DNA of 64,000 nt from Dactylis glomerata. Taxonomy: Eukaryota > Streptophyta > Magnoliopsida > Poales > Poaceae. The stretch lies in assembly GCA_007115705.1 (NCBI GenBank), contig QXEO01000553.1, positions 16,352,922 to 16,416,921 of the forward strand. Direction: 5' to 3'. Positions within the stretch are counted from its first letter, which is position 1. Every line of letters starts with the position of its first letter. Shown here one piece after another: positions 23,696-34,462 of the stretch. The notes under the pieces were generated by a model, which worked only from the letters and a program-made list of their open reading frames with translations, ran no database searches and was not told the DNA's origin. A program made the position numbers and the translations under genes.

Positions 23696-24205
23696 AGTGA
23701 GCTCGCCCCCACGATACGGTACATCCGACTACCCCGTGCGCTCCTCGACCATGCTGACGGGAGCAGAGCACAGAAAGGACCAGTCGGCGGTGATTGATGT
23801 TCCCTGTGCGGAGAGAGGTGTAGGAGCATGAGCAGACGATGGTTATGGTACTCATCGGCTTTTGGTTGCACCACGCTTTCAGCGGCAGAGCTCCGTGCCA
23901 TGGAACGGCTGGGAGACGAGGACTCGAGGAGGTGCAACCAGACCAGGTAGATCGACCAGTACGACGATGTCTTCCAATCAATGTTTACCCGGTGGAAGGG
24001 TGCTGCACAGAACGTAACTCCGACGAGGAGGTTTTTTAAGCCGTTGCGCTCCCGATGCATGCCATCCACCAGAAGACGCTCATCTGCAACGTCTCCGTGC
24101 TCGCCGAGTTCAGGAGTACAGCCCAAGCCGGACGTCCACGAGCAAGATAGTCACGTCCAGGACTCCGGGAGAAGCAGTGTGGCGCTGGCGACGCAGTGCA
24201 TGCGC

Positions 24206-24320
24206 CCATCATGTTGGGCAGACTGGCTCCTTCTTGGATGGTCTGATGGTGCTCGGCATGGACAAGGTCTCGGTGCCCAGCTTGCTCGCCCGCAGCGGCC
24301 AGGAGTTCAATCGAGCGGAG
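24206..24320 (+). pseudogene. Fragment of an A1 family aspartyl protease gene
   Basis: In one frame 24216-24299 reads GQTGSFLDGLMVLGMDKVSV followed by PSLLARSG. This resembles the segment of plant pepsin-like (A1) proteases that reads roughly ...QTGSFLDG..P.GL.GLGMDKVSVPS.LA..G. Just upstream, in a shifted frame, is HAPIM, matching the preceding part of such proteins. The frame then hits TAG, and neither catalytic Asp motif (DTG/DSG) is visible nearby. It is therefore a short broken piece. It lies between a Helitron and the B3 gene, as expected for sequence captured by a transposon. Confidence 0.55.
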
Positions 24321-25680
24321 TAGGAGCGGGCGGGGATAGCCACCTACATGCGCACCGGGGATATGCACATATGCGGACACAGGGGCGCAGGTACGATCTG
24401 CCAATGGATGTTCGGCTTGCTCATTTTCACCGTCACAGGCTTCAGGTACCCACTAGATCATGTCCTCTTTGAGGAATCGCTACACTAGCTAATGGATTGT
24501 TTTCCAATTAGCTGCGTTGTCGACTTTCAAGGTTGCTGATTGTTCCTCCGAGGAGTTCAAGGACTGAGAGGCAGATAATAGAGATACTCCGTAACAATTT
24601 AGTTTGTTTAGATTAGTACCATGCAGGAATTCATAGCCCCATCAGGTCAGGAATTCGTGCACTGCTTCGTTGATCTTCTCTTATGCGCTTCTGGCTTGAA
24701 TTAATCTTATGTACGCACTCAACTTTGCAAAGTCACTGATTGATCAGGCGAAGTCTCTAGCAATTGTAGTTTTTACGATTCATGATGTTCTGTCGGTGGC
24801 GCACAAGGAGGATATGGCATGCTGGCCTGGGCGACATATGTTCTGCTGTATAACACAAACAATACGTCTGTGGTATGTTTTTCTTATGCTTCTCAGCCAT
24901 ATAGACTTTAATCGACCTTGAAAATTCTGGATGTATTCACATAACAAAAATAAAATGTGTTAAGCAATCAAAAATGCTTTACCATTCAGAATTAAGCCTT
25001 TTTTATAAACTTAGCTCTTATAACATAGCATTACTTTTTGTCATACTGTGAGAAAAGGATGGGCTGAGGGATTACATTGAACTGTTGTTCTTCGTCAGCT
25101 TCATGTAGCTTTGTTCCTGTTTCTTCAATGTTTGCTTCCTGTGGTGGATTCTAATCAAAGTAAGTTTTTGTCATACTGTTTAAGTGGCCGATCATGTGAT
25201 GCAAAAACCAACTTGGGCATTTCGTTTGGTAGCCCACAACTACAATTCCAAGGCCCAGGAGAGAAACTCGACGGGTTGATTGGTTGGCAGCGCTGGCCCG
25301 GGAGAGAAACTCGACTGGTTGATTGGTTGCCAACCATTGATGCGCTATGGTAACCTCTTCCTATCAGTGGTGAAGATACCATAGCAACATCAGCAAGAAC
25401 ACCAAGAACATCAACAAGATCACGACGAACAACACAAGAACACAAGCAACAGCACAAGAACAGAAACAACAACAGAACTAGATAGGGTAGACTAAGTACG
25501 AGTTCACATAGATCAGCAGGTAAGTTCACATAGGACCAGCAGTACGAGTTCTAAACCCAATAACAGGGCAGCATAACATAGATTAGCATTAGCACGAAGA
25601 CATAACGTCGATCACTCCTCCTCCTCGGCCGCCTAAAGCCTCCTCATGCTGCGAGGGTGTTCCGGGCACCTGCCGACAAC
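24321..25680. other. No gene seen; includes the likely 3' UTR of the B3 gene
   Basis: 24330-24470 is still GC-rich and may hold more captured exon sequence, but nothing is recognised. 24480-25360 is AT-rich. In 25260-25330 the segment GGGAGAAACTCGAC..GTTGATTGGTTGCCA is repeated twice. 25370-25680 lies downstream of the B3 stop codon on the minus strand and contains a CAACAACA-rich stretch (25380-25480) that would be 3' UTR. Confidence 0.35.
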
Positions 25681-27173
25681 CTAACAGCACGAGTAGTCGA
25701 AGATGACCACCCTGTACTCCCTTGCGGTGAGCTTCTTGAAGAACAGGAGGTAGCCGATCTTGAGGTTGTGGGCGACCGTGAATTCTGGCCAGCCAGCTTC
25801 CAGGACGGCCTTGCCGCTCACATCCTTGACGCTCATCTCCCACTGGCAGCCAGTGGTGGTCTTGATGATCATCTTCCCCGGCACCGGGCCTAGATAAGGC
25901 CTGAAGCCGTCCGGGAGTGGCAGCACTCCGATCCCAGGCGCCATGAGGATCTTGCAGAAGTGCGTAGGGTTCATGCCCTCATGGAAGTGGCCTACTGAAG
26001 GTGTCCGTCCAATATGCTTCCTGCTCGGACCCTCATCAGGTACCTCCACAGGCACTCCTAGACGCAGCATCTACACAAGTGAAGAAGTCTTAGCATAGCT
26101 CAAGGGCAAGAAAAACATTGAGCAACAAACTCAAACGCCTCAGACAAGGCTGACCTTGCGGCACGAATGATCCCTCTAGACTAAATGCAGTGCTCATTGT
26201 ATACGAAATGTGCAGCGCATAAGGTCCAGAAAGATCACTCAACCACTAATATCCAGGCCTATTTGAATCATTGGCTAATCACAGATATTACTGAGCAAAA
26301 AAACACATCAAGAAAAGTGGAGCCTCATAGTAGTGATGTGCTGCAAGAATGATTTTAGCTGACCTAATGCAATGCACATATTTCACTATATGTGCAAGGT
26401 ATAGGGTCAGATAAAATCATTGTGCAACCTACATCAGATCATGTCTTTAATCATTGGCTCAAGGGCAAGAAAACCATTGACCTACAAACTCAAACGCCTC
26501 ATACAATGCTGACCTTGCGGCACGAATGATTCCTCGGGACCAAATGCATTGCTCATTTTAGATGAAATGTGCAGTGCATAAGGTCCAGAAAGATCATTCG
26601 GCCACTAATATATAGGCCAATTTGCATCATTGGCTAATCACAGCTATGACTGAGCAGAAAAGCTCATCAAAACCGCTTGCCTCAGACAGTGTCTACGTGG
26701 TAGACGCCACAATTGATGCTATTCAACCATGTGTGTTGAACAAGGACTGATTTTTGCTCTACACACAAGGTTGAATAGAATGAACTGTAGCAAACGTCTA
26801 GCCAGGTTACTGAGATAATTGAACATTTAACATGTGGCCAAGCACACCATACTTTGGTGAGCAGAGCACATGTTAAATGCTGGCTACCTCACTATGATCT
26901 GCGCACGTTCATCATCGGCATAATATGCTATGGAAACAGATCTAACAAAGAGTGTTCATCATCGACATCATCAGCATCTAACAGATCGAACCCTAACCCT
27001 AGCAGCTGCACACATCATCAACGCGATGAAAGGGGAAAAACCTCGGCACTACAGTACTGACCTTCAACCCTAAACCTAGCAGATCGGCTATGCATGTCAT
27101 CTAGCGCGCGCCTATGAACATCATGAAGGGAGACCAAATGTACAAGATGGGGATTGAGGGTGCTTACCGACAT
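25681..27173 (-). CDS. Single B3-domain DNA-binding protein (REM-like), two exons
   Basis: The main exon (25681-26070, minus) encodes 129 residues. Residues 37-126 fit a B3 fold: HFCKILMAPG, LPLPDGFRPYL, GKMIIKTTTGCQWEMSV, LEAGWPEFTVAHNLKIGYLL, then FDYSCC and stop. B3 domains bind DNA in nuclear plant transcription factors. The exon follows an acceptor (CTTGTGTAG). Upstream, CAAAATGTCG|GTAAGC at 27168-27173 offers a start ATG and a consensus donor, so the protein could be M-S joined to M-L-R-L. An intermediate exon is possible. The protein is short for the family, with one domain and no other motif. It may be a functional gene or one moved by a Helitron, since a Helitron 3' end lies at 34492. 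The ~1.1-kb intron holds a large duplication. Confidence 0.6.
26099..26672 (-). repeat. Tandem duplication in the B3 intron, period 359 bp
   Basis: 26099-26315 and 26458-26672 share CTCAAGGGCAAGAAAA.CATTG, CTGACCTTGCGGCACGAATG, AAGGTCCAGAAAGATCA and CATTGGCTAATCACAG in the same order. A partial, more diverged third copy lies between them (26340-26455: ATGCAATGCACAT, GTATAGGGTCAGATAAAATC). It is non-coding. Confidence 0.85.
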
Positions 27174-27452
27174 TTTGCAGGCGGCGGTTGATGTGCGGCC
27201 AGATGCTTGCCCCCCTTCGATGTGAGGCACAGCCTCCGCGACGACAATGCGAAGAAGCAGCGAGGAAGTAGTGATGAAGCAGCGAGAAAGCGGCGAGGCA
27301 GCAGGGCCTCCTCCGCCGGTGCAGTCGGTGGTGGAAGAGAAATCATCCGGCGGTTTGGGGGAGAAGAGTGAGAGGAGAGAGAGATAGGAGAGGTTGGGCG
27401 GTGAGGGGATTTATGGCGCGTGCCACGAAACAACGTGGCATCTCGCACTCCT
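27168..27452 (-). promoter_or_regulatory. 5' UTR and core promoter of the B3 gene
   Basis: On the minus strand CCATAAATCCC (27406-27415) is a TATA-like element. A CT-rich leader (CTCTCCTATCTCTCTCTCC) and then GC-rich 5' UTR run to the ATG at 27173. Purine/pyrimidine-skewed leaders of this type are usual for grass genes. An open frame through it (27164-27448) has no domain and is probably untranslated. Confidence 0.4.
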
Positions 27453-27752
27453 TCCCCAGGCGTGCAGGCGAAGCCTCACGTTGCGCCCCCCATAGACTGG
27501 CCCAGTGGAAACACTCGATTTGGAGGTATCCTCAGGGCCTGTGTGGAGGGTGCTTTGACGCGCGTGCGGGCCGAGAAAATGAGGGAGCCCAGGAATCCAA
27601 TCAACGGCCTCTTGGCTCCCCAGGGCCTGGTTCGACTCTTCGCAGGCTACCAAACACGCCCTAGAAGTTTGGGTCTCCCATGCTAAAGAGCATTATTTTT
27701 TCTCTTGATAGCAACATCCGGCTAATTACAATCATTTAATATAAGATAAATC
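27453..27752. other. Upstream flank of the B3 gene; no further gene seen
   Basis: GC-rich sequence (27470-27650) shifts to AT-rich by 27690. The last 20 bases (27733-27752) are the left copy of the long direct repeat bounding the Copia element. Confidence 0.4.
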
Positions 27753-28772
27753 TATTGAATATATAAGCAATTTACCATAAGATTTAATCTGAAATAACCA
27801 ATAATAAAGCATGATGATAATTGCAGGAATTAACCTAATCATTCATACTAGCAGAATAGACGAACAGATCACATCTAACACAGATAAACAGATCACATCT
27901 ACTCCAAACGCTAGTACAAGAAACTGTAACAGAAACTGAAATAGGTAGGAGCAGATTGCATACAGTGCTGCAGGAGGATTCACGTTTGCGTTGAGGTTCG
28001 CGTTGGCGTTGAGGTTCGCATTGGCGTTGGCACCAGCGTCGTCAGCCATGTCGTCGATGTAGAGGCTGCTGATGTCCGGGAAGAAGTCCTCGTCGGGGAA
28101 GGAGTCGTTGGTCGACGTGATGCCATCAGTAGTCGCGCAGAAGCGCTCCCCAAAAACCTGATCGCCCCTCACCCGTACAGGTTCACAAGAGGCGGGGTTC
28201 CGAAGGCCTACTGTCCCATCGTCCTGTGCACGCCGAAAGAGGGGATGGAGAAGGTGTAGCGGCGGCGCAAGGCTCTGGAGGCGAGAGACGGGATGTGATA
28301 CGGCGTGATTAGGGTTTGCGCCTAAGTCTGCTTATATAGCGCCGGTCGGGTAAGACGTGGGGAGCAGCCCACGTCCGAGTTAGTAACAGCCCACGATCCG
28401 GAAAAACCAGAAACGGCTGATAGAGAAATAACTCGCGCAGTAATTTTCCCGAACAGCAAAAAGATAAGTAAGCTCGGCACCGAGGCACAATTCTGCAATT
28501 CCGCAAACCGCGGCGCGCGCGCGTGTCGTGATGAGGCGAGGCGAGGCATGGCGAGGCGGGCGGCGGAGGAGGAGGAGCGCGCGTGTAAGCCTCTCCTCTT
28601 CTCTCACTTTAGGAGGTAGTAGAACACCCCACTATATATATTGGTGCAACTCCCCTCAAACTAGCAAGGTGGGACTAAATTTGGTGCCATCCCCTGCTAG
28701 GCATGAATGGGCCAAGAGAATTTCAGAATTCGTATTGGGCCATGGGCTAAAGCCCACAACCAAATTCCAACA
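27753..28772 (-). repeat. 3' LTR of the Copia element
   Basis: A TATA box, CTATATAAG, lies at 28331-28340 on the minus strand. Below it the LTR encodes the short first-exon-like peptide MADDAGANANANLNANANLN.., rich in Asn-Ala repeats (codons around 27975-28048), followed by a donor-like ACT|GTATGC. The left edge reads TATTGAAT instead of TGTTGAAT. Confidence 0.85.
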
Positions 28773-28785
28773 ATCCCCCACAAAG
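28773..28785 (-). other. Polypurine tract of the Copia element
   Basis: On the minus strand CTTTGTGGGGGAT directly precedes the LTR start TGTTGG. This purine-rich primer site is used for plus-strand DNA synthesis. Confidence 0.75.
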
Positions 28786-29334
28786 TCTCATTGGCATATC
28801 TCATCACATCACATCAAATAATTCCAGAACATTGTTTATATACCGGTGCGAGGTGGAGACTGTTAAGTTGAACTTCCACTCAGAACTTTATGCTACACTA
28901 GATTGCAACTTGAATAGTGGACTATGCCTTGAACTACAAGTTTGGTGCGCACTAGTTTCACACAAAGCCTAGACCGATACTAGGCTGCCGCAAGGCTTCC
29001 CCACGGTTTGGAGCTTATGCGTCATACTCCATGGCCTTTCATGAGTTTATTAGAGAGCACCCAACTCCCATAGACTGCGACGTTTGACAGTTAGACTCAT
29101 ATAGGTGTGTTCTTCAAAAGATGTTCTGCAGGGCAACATCTTTGCTATAAACAAGCCACTTAGAACACATTAAGATAAATATCAACCTGCCATACAGAAT
29201 AAGAGAGTATTGCATCTACATGGAGTGGTAGTATAATGTAAGGATACTCTCCTCTCAGCTGACCAATAGCTTGTCTCCCAACTCTAATTCACGGGATCTC
29301 CGTTCACATAGAGTGGGTTACCACTGTGGACAAC
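28786..29334 (-). other. 3' untranslated internal region of the Copia element
   Basis: Non-coding sequence between the polyprotein stop and the polypurine tract. No tandem repeat or other gene is seen. Confidence 0.6.
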
Positions 29335-29873
29335 TCAAAGTGTGGGTCTCAAACCCATCTCCCTCGGTGCATTATCTATCACATTGCGTGATAGACCCTT
29401 TGTGAAGGGATCTACCAGATTTTTAGATATTTGGGTATAATCCAATGCAATAACTCCGGAGTTTCTCATTTTCCTGATAGATTTCAATCTTCTCTTCACA
29501 TGTCTTGAAGACTTCATATTATCCTTTGACTGTTTACTTTGATGATCACAGTTTGATTATCACAGTTCATAGGAATTGCGGGTATCGGTTTTTCAACCAC
29601 AGGCAAGTCTATCAAGAGCTCTCGAAGCCACTCTGCTTCAACAGTGGCTGTGTCTAATGCTGTGAGTTCTGCTTCCATACTTGACCTCGTTAAGATGGTC
29701 TGCTTGCAAGACTTCCAGGAAACAGCGCCACCACCAAGCGTAAACACATAACCACTTGTGGCCTTAATTTCATCAGCATCAGAAATCCAATTTGAGTCAC
29801 TATACCCTTTAAGTACCCTTGGATACGCAGAGTAGTGAACTCCATAGCTCGCAGTGCCACTCAAATAACGCAA
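29335..29873 (-). pseudogene. Copia RNase H (3' part of polyprotein)
   Basis: 29514-29873 reads RYLSGTASYGVHYSAY, GYSDSNWISD, TSGYVFTLGGGAVSW, SSMEAELTALDTA and EAEWLRELL, the Copia RNase H with its D..E..D residues. A frameshift near 29515 moves the last ~60 residues (KSSRHVKRRLKSIR, LVDPFTKGLSR, MGLRP) to another frame. The order confirms Copia: integrase before RT, RNase H last. Confidence 0.85.
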
Positions 29874-29903
29874 AACCCTTTCAATGGCCTACCAATGAAC
29901 ATC

Positions 29904-31415
29904 TCAAGGATTTGACACAAATCGACTCAACTTGCTAACAACAAAAGAGATGTCAGGCCTCATAGCGCTGGCCAAATACATAAGCAAGCCAATAATCTGA
30001 GAATATCTAAGCTGATCTTTAGCATCCTTAGGATCTCCCTGATTCTTTCGAACCAACATGCTAGGATCATATGGCGTAGGAGAAGACTTGCAGTCGCTAT
30101 ACCCAAAACGACTCAAGATCTTTTCCACATAGTGAGATTGAAGCAGTGTTATCCCACCATCGTCATATTTCAGCAGCTTGATGTTCAAGATCACATCAGC
30201 CACTCCTAGATCTTTCATCTCAAAACAATGAGATAGAAAGTCTTTGACTTCCTTGATAACATCAAGACTGGTCCCGAAAATCAGTATATCATCAACATAC
30301 AGACATAAGATGATTCCCTCGCCCCCACCATGGCGATAGTACACACACTTGTCAGCTTCATTAATAACAAAGCCTACAGCAGTTAAGGTTCTTTCAAACT
30401 TCTCATGCCACTGCTTAGGTGCTTGCTTAAGACCATACAAAGACTTCAGCAACTTACACACCTTTCCTTCTTGACCACCTACCACAAATCCATCCGGCTG
30501 ATCCATATAAATCTCCTCATCTAACTCTCCATTTAGGAAAGCCATCTTAACGTCCATTTGATGAACGAGAAGACCATGCGAGGCAGCCAGGGATAGTAGT
30601 ACTCGGATAGTGGTCAATCTGGCCACAGGTGAATAAGTATCAAAGAAGTTTTCGCCTTCTTTCTGGGTATAACCCTTAGCAACAAGGCGTGCCTTGTATT
30701 TCTCAATAGTACCGTCAGGTCTAAGCTTCTTCTTAAACACCCACTTATATCCTACAGGTTTGCACCCATAAGGACGATCAGTAATTTCCCAAGTTCCATT
30801 TGCCAAGATAGAATCCATCTCACTGCGAACGACTTCTTTCCAGTAGTCAGCATCTTGAGATGCATAGGCTTCTGAAATAGAAGTGGGAGTGTCATCCACG
30901 AGGTATACAATAAAATCATCACCAAAGGTCTTTTCAGTCCTCCGTCTCTTACTCCTAGTAGGAGCTTTATTGTTATCCTCCACAGGATTTTCAGAATGTT
31001 CTATTGAAATGGTGGGTTCAGGAATTGTAAATAATTCTTGACTAGATGAACTAGGCATCTCTTGATTTGATGAACTAGACAAACCTTTCATTGGAAAGAT
31101 GTCCTCAAAGAAAGTCGCATCATTCGACTCCATAATAGTACCAACACGCATGTCAGATACTTCAGATTTTACTATAAAAAATCTATAGCCAATGCTGTGA
31201 AACGCATATCCCAGAAGAACACAGTCCATGGTTTTTGGTCCAAGCTTTCGCTTCTTGGGTACTGGCAAGTTTACCTTTGCCAAACAACCCCAAGTCCGTA
31301 AATAAGAGAGTTTCAACCTTTTCTTTTCCCTTTCCTCAAATGGTATAATTTCTTTGTTCTTAGTGGGAACCCGATTTAGGACATGACACGCAATCAAGAT
31401 CGCCTCCCCCACCAT
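29904..31415 (-). pseudogene. Copia integrase C-terminus and reverse transcriptase (middle part of polyprotein)
   Basis: This continues the polyprotein after the +/-1 frameshift. Residues 1-100 carry the integrase C-terminal part (HVLNRVPTKN, GCLAKV). The RT spans about 200-500 with KPVGYKWVFKKK, KARLVAKGYTQ, MDVKMAFLNG, LYGLKQAP and the active site YVDD at 373-376. Copia RT copies the element RNA in cytoplasmic particles. The frame ends KLSRFVSNP then TGA. Translating on gives one more stop and then the RNase H domain in the same frame, so two nonsense codons separate them (about 29877-29905). Confidence 0.88.
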
Positions 31416-33757
31416 GCCTTGGAGAGACCTAAAGTGTCTAACATGGCGTTAACCAAATCAGTTAGAGTACGGTACTTTCTTTTAGCCACCCCGTTAGATT
31501 GGGGCAAGTAGGGAGGCGTCCTCTCATGGATTATACCATGTTCCGCACAAAAAGAATGAAATTCATTGGAAAAGAACTCTCCAACACGATCGGACCTAAG
31601 CCGCTTAATCTTTCGATCAAGTTGATTTTCTGCTTCAGCTTTATAGATTTTGAAATAGTTCAGAGCTTCATCTTTAGATTTCAGAAGATACACATAACAG
31701 TATCCGGTGGATTCATCAATTAAGGTCATGAAATATTTCTTTCCACCTTTTGTCAACTCACCATTCATCTCACAAAGATCTGAATGTATGAGCTCTAGTG
31801 GTGCCAAATCTCTTGCCTCCGCAGTCTTATGAGACTTGCGAGGTTGCTTTGCTTGCACGCATACTTGGCACTTAGAGCCCTTGACATTAGTAAATTTCGG
31901 AATTAAACTCATGTTGGCTAGCCGCGTCATGCAACCAAAGTTAATATGACAAAGTCGTGAATGCCAAACATTGGACTCATTATCATTGCAAACATGATTA
32001 ATAACTTTAGTGCATAAGTCTGACAAAGAAAGGCGGAACAAGCCTCCGCACTCATAGCCTTTCCCAACAAATTGTCCATACATCGATATTACAACTTTAT
32101 TGGACTCAAAAACCAACTTAAAACCATCTCGACACAGAAGAGATCCGCTGACGAGATTTTTATTGATGGAGGGAACGTGCTGCACATTCTTCAGCTGTAC
32201 GGTCTTCCCCGAAGTGAACTTCAGATTTACCATACCAACACCTTGAACAAAAGCACGTGAGCCGTTTCCCATCAGCACGGAGCCAGCCCGTGCGACCTGA
32301 TAAGAAGAGAACATGGAAATATCAGCACATACATGTATATTGGCACCGGTGTCTATCCACCATTCAGGCGAATGACAAACTGAAAGGATAGTAGGAAATA
32401 TACCGTACCCAGCATCCTTCATATCGGTATCACTAACAACAACATTGGCAGAATTGCCGCCGTTTCCATGTGAACGATTATCAAAGCGTTTAGGGCAGCT
32501 AGGAGCCCAATGATTCGGATCACCACACACATGGCAGGATCCTTTCTTCTTATACTCAGTCTTCTTCTTGAAGTTGGTAGTCTGCGAGGCCTTGTTCTTG
32601 CCGTCAAACTTTCCCTTGCCCTCAAACTTGTTCTTATTCTTGGACTTGTGGGACTGGAAGTTATTTTTCTGCACCACATGTGCACTAGAACTTCCATCAA
32701 AGCCTCGAACACGTGTATCCTTTGCTCTCGCTTTTTCCTCAACATGAAGAGAACCAATGAGATCCAAAATGGAAAACTCCTGTCTCTTATGTTTCAGAGA
32801 AGTAGCAAAGTTCCTCCATGAAGGAGGAAGCTTGGAAATAATGCCACCGGCCATGAACTTGTCCGGTAAGGTACACTTGAACTGCTCGAGTTCTTTCGCA
32901 AGAGACTGTATCTCGTGAGCCTGCTCCACAATGGGATGGTCATCAGTCATCTTATAATCATAGAATTGCTCCATGATATACAACTCAGTGCCAGCGTCGA
33001 AAACACCAAACTTGGGTTCCAGCGCATCCCACGCATCCTTGCCATTATCAAATGACATATAGGTGTCAACAATGTTGTCACCAAGAATGTTGAACAAAGC
33101 CCCCATAAACATGGTGTCGACTTTCTGAAAAGCTTCCTCCTGAGCAGGAGAAAGATCTCCCTCAGGTCTGCCAAGAGTGGCGCTATAGTAGCCTAGGTTT
33201 TTCAACCATAGAACTGCTCTCGTGCGCCATCTCTTATAATGGACACCATCAAAGGGAGGCGGCCTGGTAGCCGCAGCCAAACCAGTTGGACTCAGTTGCC
33301 TATAATCAGGTTTTCGGATTGTTGAATATATAAGCAATTTACCATAAGATTTAATCCCAAATAACCAATAATAAAGCATGATGATAATTGCAGGAATTAA
33401 CCTAATCATGCATACTAGCAGAATAGACAAACAGATCACATCTAACACAGATAAACAGATCACATCTACTCCAAACTCTAGTACAAGAAACTGTAACAGA
33501 AACTGAAATAGGTAGGAACAGATTGCATACGGTGCTGCAGGAGGATTCACGTTTGCGTTCAGATTCGGGTTGGCGTTGAGGTTCGCGTTGGCATTGGCAC
33601 CAGCGTCATCAGCCATGTCGTCGATGTAGAGGCTGCTGATGTCTGGGAAGAAGTCCTCGTCGGGGAAGGAGTCCTCGTCGGGGAAGGAGTCGACGGTCGA
33701 CGTGATGCCGTCAGTAGTCGCGCAAAAGCGCTCCCCAAAAATCTGATCGCCCCTCAC
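31394..33757 (-). pseudogene. Copia gag, protease and integrase core (5' part of polyprotein)
   Basis: One open frame of 787 codons begins inside the 5' LTR. The first in-frame ATG is at 33616 (MADDAGANANAN..). Residues 75-146 are hydrophobic and look like translated LTR or intron. Gag occupies about 148-345, and a zinc knuckle CHVCGDPNHWAPSC (CX2CX4HX4C) lies at 408-421. The protease motif WWIDTGA is at 466-472. The integrase H-H-C-C zinc site is H599/H604/C630/C633. Catalytic Asp are D660 and D723. The position 36 residues after D723, normally Glu in NGVAERK, is Lys759. The frame breaks at about 31405 because one G is missing in a G-run before EAIL. With this frameshift and the catalytic change the protein is not expected to work. 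Confidence 0.85.
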
Positions 33758-34339
33758 CCATACAGGTTCACAAGAGGCGGGTTCCGGAGGCCTACTGTCC
33801 CATCGTCCGGTGCACGCCAGAAGAGGGGATGGAGAAGGTGTAGCGGCGGCGCAAGGCTCTGGAGGCGAGAGACGGGATGTGATACGACGTGATTAGGGTT
33901 TGCGCCTAAGTCTGCTTATATAGCGCCGGTTGGGTAAGACGTGAGGCGCAGCCCACGTCCGAGTTAGTAACAGCCCACGATCCAGAAAAACCGGAAACAG
34001 CTGATAGAGAAATAACTCGCGCAGTAATTTTCCCGAACAGCAAAAAGATAAGTAAGCTCGGCACCGAGGCACAATTCCGCAAACCGCGGCGCGCGCGCGC
34101 GTCATGATGAGGCGAGGCGAGGCGGGCGACGGAGGAGGAGGAGCGCACGTGTAAGCCTCTCCTCTTCTCTCACTTTAGGAGGTAGTAGAACACCCCACTA
34201 TATATATTGGTGCAACTCCCCTCAAACTAGCAAGGTGGGACTAAACTTTGGTGCCATCCCCTGCTAGGCATGAATGGGCCAAGAGAATTTCAGAATTTAT
34301 ATTGGGCCATGGGCTAAAGCCCACAACCAAATTCCAACA
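33320..34339 (-). repeat. 5' LTR of the Copia element
   Basis: A TATA box, CTATATAAG, lies at 33915-33924 on the minus strand. The likely gag ATG is at 33616, inside the LTR downstream of it. The LTR end CAACA is joined directly to gag codons (ATCCGAAAACCTGATTATAG) without a PBS. A GC dinucleotide run GCGCGCGCGCG is near 34089. Confidence 0.85.
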
Positions 34340-34462
34340 CATTTAACATAAGATAAATCTATGATCATTGTGCCAACAATGTCACATATCATTGCGCATA
34401 GTCATCTAACCCGGTGTCCCTATCATGGCAATGAGAACTTGTCTTTTCTGAGCTTTTTCCCT

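Larger units (their letters stand above)
27753..34339 (-). mobile_element. Ty1/copia LTR retrotransposon, two LTRs, defective
   Basis: Two LTRs of about 1,020 bp (27753-28772 and 33320-34339) enclose a Copia-order gag-protease-integrase-RT-RNase H region read on the minus strand. LTR ends are TGTTGGAATTTGG...TATATTCAACA; the first TG on the left edge is now TA. The polypurine tract CTTTGTGGGGGAT abuts the 3' LTR. The element is flanked by a 20-base direct repeat with one mismatch (27733-27752, 34340-34359), extendable to 23 bases if the left edge is trimmed. No TGG-initiated PBS follows the 5' LTR. The LTRs look about 96-97% identical by eye, so the insertion is not very old. Confidence 0.9.

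Noticed and set aside
33616..33757. A start of the Copia polyprotein at 33757
   Set aside because: That codon is GTG. The first in-frame ATG is at 33616, and the ATG at 33761 is in another frame and absent from the other LTR.
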